Assembly: GCA_002314195.1 (NCBI GenBank)
Contig: DCCQ01000131.1
Location: 1 to 7,489 of the forward strand
DNA from: Bacteroidales bacterium UBA1077
GTDB lineage: Bacteria; Bacteroidota; Bacteroidia; Bacteroidales; UBA932
Reading direction: 5' to 3'
DNA length: 7,489 bases
Within the stretch, counting starts at the first letter, position 1, and the number at the start of each line of letters is the position of its first letter. The position numbers and the translations under genes were made by a program. Under the pieces are notes generated by a model. It saw only the letters and a program-made list of their open reading frames with translations, searched no databases and was not told the DNA's origin. Below, piece after piece: positions 6,532 through 7,489 of the stretch.

Positions 6532-6559
6532 TAAACGAAAAGGCCGGGATAATGTAACA
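6532..6559 (-). promoter_or_regulatory. Putative ECF-type promoter of the sigma operon
   Basis: Read on the minus strand, TGTTAC (6559-6554) is followed after 16 nt by CGTTTA (6537-6532). This agrees with the general ECF pattern of an AAC/TAC-containing -35 and a CGT-type -10, and with promoters I recall upstream of Bacteroides ECF genes. It would start transcription about 10-20 nt before the ATG at 6510, consistent with autoregulation. The -35 lies in the centre of a larger dyad (6544-6568), so the match may instead be a by-product of that dyad. No TAnnTTTG housekeeping motif is present in this gap. Confidence 0.4.
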
Positions 6560-6568
6560 TTGTCCCGG
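6544..6568. repeat. 11-bp near-perfect dyad: operator or terminator hairpin
   Basis: On the + strand, CCGGGATAATG (6544-6554), TAA, CATTGTCCCGG (6558-6568) forms two 11-bp arms with one non-complementary pair (T6550 against G6562), which would be a G-U wobble in + strand RNA and a C/A mismatch in minus-strand RNA. On the + strand a T-run (6575-6580) follows after 6 nt; on the minus strand the arm is followed by CCTTTTCGTTT. It could be a terminator for either strand or a dimeric-protein operator covering the -35 of the sigma operon. It lies 34 bp upstream of the sigma ATG. Confidence 0.5.
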
Positions 6569-6610
6569 TGATATTTTTTATTCTTTCGTCAGTTCATGGC
6601 AACATTAACA

Positions 6611-6680
6611 AAGTCAGCGGAGACTAATTCCCAAATTTTGCACGGTAGACCAAAATTTGGGAATTAGTCTCCGCTGACTT
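6611..6680. repeat. Perfect 30-bp inverted repeat with 10-nt loop
   Basis: Left arm 6611-6640 (begins AAGTCAGCGGAGACTAATTC) and right arm 6651-6680 (ends AGTCTCCGCTGACTT) are exact reverse complements over all 30 positions; the loop is CACGGTAGAC (6641-6650). Pairing stops exactly at both edges. It starts 30 nt after the fabG stop. Neither side has an immediate T-run, so it is not a standard intrinsic terminator, although it could block read-through from fabG or protect its 3' end. Perfect identity of long arms suggests recent origin or active maintenance, as in a palindromic mobile unit. No transposase or target-site duplication is evident. Confidence 0.9.
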
Positions 6681-6710
6681 ATATACATTTCGCAGATAAG
6701 GCTATTCGAT

Positions 6711-7439
6711 CTAGTAAAGTCCTCCATTGATGGAGATGACCTGGCCGGTGATGTAGGATGAGTCCGGAGAGGCGAGGAAACCGACGAGTGCGGCTACCTC
6801 CTCAGGCTTTCCAAAACGTCGGGCCGGGATCTGGGCTTTGAGAGCATCCTCGTCAAGGCCTTCGACCATATCGGTCACGACAAAACCGGGAGCGACTGCG
6901 TTGACCGTGATCTTTCTCGGGGCAAGTTCCTGAGCCAGAGCCTTTGTGGCGGCGATCAGGCCACCTTTGGCGGCGGAGTAGTTCGTCTGCCCCGGAAGTC
7001 CTTTAAGACCGGAAAGAGAGGCCATATTGATGATTCGTCCATTTCTGTGCGACACCATCGGCTGAAGGAACTTACGGGTCACGTTATAGAAACTGTTCAG
7101 ATCCGTGGCCATCACCTTGAACCAGTCATCTTGTTCCATCCAGAGCATCAGATTATCCCTTCTCACACCCGCATTGTTCACCAACACCTCCACATAATCG
7201 TCCGGATGACTGTCCTGCCAACCTTCTATCGCCTTGACTGTCGCCTCAGTGTCAGCGACATCGAACTTGAGAAGTTCACCGCTGCCGCCGGCATCCTGAA
7301 CCAGACGCAAAGTCTCCTGCGCCGCCGCATCATTCGAGACATAATTGATAATGACACAGAACCCCATCCGAGCAAGTTTCACACAGACCGCCCGACCGAT
7401 TCCGCGGCTTCCTCCGGTCACAAAAGCATATTTCGACAT
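6711..7439 (-). CDS. fabG: 3-oxoacyl-[acyl-carrier-protein] reductase, SDR family
   Basis: The 242-residue cytosolic enzyme should reduce 3-oxoacyl-ACP to 3-hydroxyacyl-ACP with NADPH. Classical SDR motifs are complete: TGGSRGIG (8-15) for cofactor binding, NNAG (88-91), and a catalytic tetrad of Asn115, Ser141, Tyr154 and Lys158 (YSAAK). PGFVVTDM (184-191) and the C-terminal SSYITGQVISINGGLY are typical of FabG. The sequence around SLSGLKGLPGQTNYSAAKGG resembles the FabG subtype I recall from aryl-polyene and dialkylresorcinol/flexirubin clusters more than housekeeping FabG, so it may serve a specialised pathway. Its partners would lie upstream, beyond 7489. The ATG at 7439 gives the normal family start. 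No strong ribosome-binding site is visible. A 30-bp perfect hairpin lies 30 nt after the stop. Confidence 0.94.
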   Translation of the reverse strand: MSKYAFVTGGSRGIGRAVCVKLARMGFCVIINYVSNDAAAQETLRLVQDAGGSGELLKFDVADTEATVKAIEGWQDSHPDDYVEVLVNNAGVRRDNLMLWMEQDDWFKVMATDLNSFYNVTRKFLQPMVSHRNGRIINMASLSGLKGLPGQTNYSAAKGGLIAATKALAQELAPRKITVNAVAPGFVVTDMVEGLDEDALKAQIPARRFGKPEEVAALVGFLASPDSSYITGQVISINGGLY

Positions 7440-7489
7440 AAGATATTCAAAATTAGAAGCTGTTTTGATTTGTTTGTTTGAAGGTTTGA
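7440..7489 (-). other. Partial upstream region of fabG
   Basis: On the minus strand this 50-bp stretch is A/C-rich and contains TAATTTTG (7455-7448), an exact TAnnTTTG match but without a -33 TTTG and only 8 nt from the ATG, so a promoter is doubtful. It also carries the inverted copy (7476-7455) of the A/C-rich string found at 23-44. The upstream gene, if any, is outside the window. Confidence 0.4.

Larger units (their letters stand above)
6511..6710. other. Intergenic region between sigma operon and fabG
   Basis: This 200-bp gap separates two genes on the minus strand. From the fabG side it holds 30 nt of A/T-rich sequence, the 70-nt perfect hairpin (6611-6680), a T/A-rich stretch, the 11-bp dyad (6544-6568) and the ECF-like promoter (6532-6559). 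I see no ORF or RNA gene family that I can name. Confidence 0.7.

Noticed and set aside
6611..6680. The 30-bp palindrome as a CRISPR repeat or a dif-type recombination site
   Set aside because: There is only one unit, no spacer array, and the arms do not resemble the Xer half-sites I know.
7448..7455. TAATTTTG as a -7 box for fabG
   Set aside because: It matches TAnnTTTG, but there is no TTTG at the -33 position and it would leave almost no leader before the ATG at 7439.

Overview
The window looks like chromosomal DNA from a member of the Bacteroidota, most likely Bacteroidales. The clues are weak or absent Shine-Dalgarno sequences with A-rich leaders, a four-gene ECF sigma / anti-sigma / exported-protein operon of the kind common in gut Bacteroidales, an SSB with a Gln-rich linker and DDLPF tip, and PurA and FabG sequences of the Bacteroidota type. 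The assignment rests on protein and leader style, not on a database search.

Layout, left to right. Positions 1-196 are a leader region with a short dyad and one doubtful 42-codon ORF. On the + strand follow ssb (197-706) and purA (740-2005), both housekeeping genes and closely spaced. Directly after purA, on the same strand, is a two-gene type II restriction-modification cassette: an Eco47II-family endonuclease (2044-2796) and, 2 bp later, a C5-cytosine methyltransferase with an N-terminal helix-turn-helix (2799-4034). The expected specificity is GGNCC. The methyltransferase ends only 6 bp from the end of a convergent minus-strand operon.

That operon reads 6510 to 4041 on the minus strand: a short ECF sigma factor, a single-pass membrane protein that is probably its anti-sigma factor, a small secreted protein, and a secreted protein with a predicted outer-membrane beta-barrel. 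Overlapping or nearly touching reading frames imply one transcript and translational coupling. A TGTTAC-16-CGTTTA ECF-like promoter sits just upstream of the sigma gene and suggests autoregulation. The genes plausibly form an envelope-sensing or envelope-remodelling unit of unknown stimulus.

The 200-bp gap between the sigma gene and fabG holds a perfect 30-bp inverted repeat with a 10-nt loop and a second, 11-bp near-perfect dyad that overlaps the putative promoter. Last, fabG (7439-6711, minus) encodes a complete SDR-family 3-oxoacyl-ACP reductase of a subtype often seen in aryl-polyene/dialkylresorcinol clusters; its upstream neighbours lie outside the window. No rRNA, tRNA, CRISPR array, transposase or prophage gene was seen. 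The least conventional items are the 30-bp palindrome, the uncharacterised ECF operon, and the regulatory arrangement of the R-M cassette.
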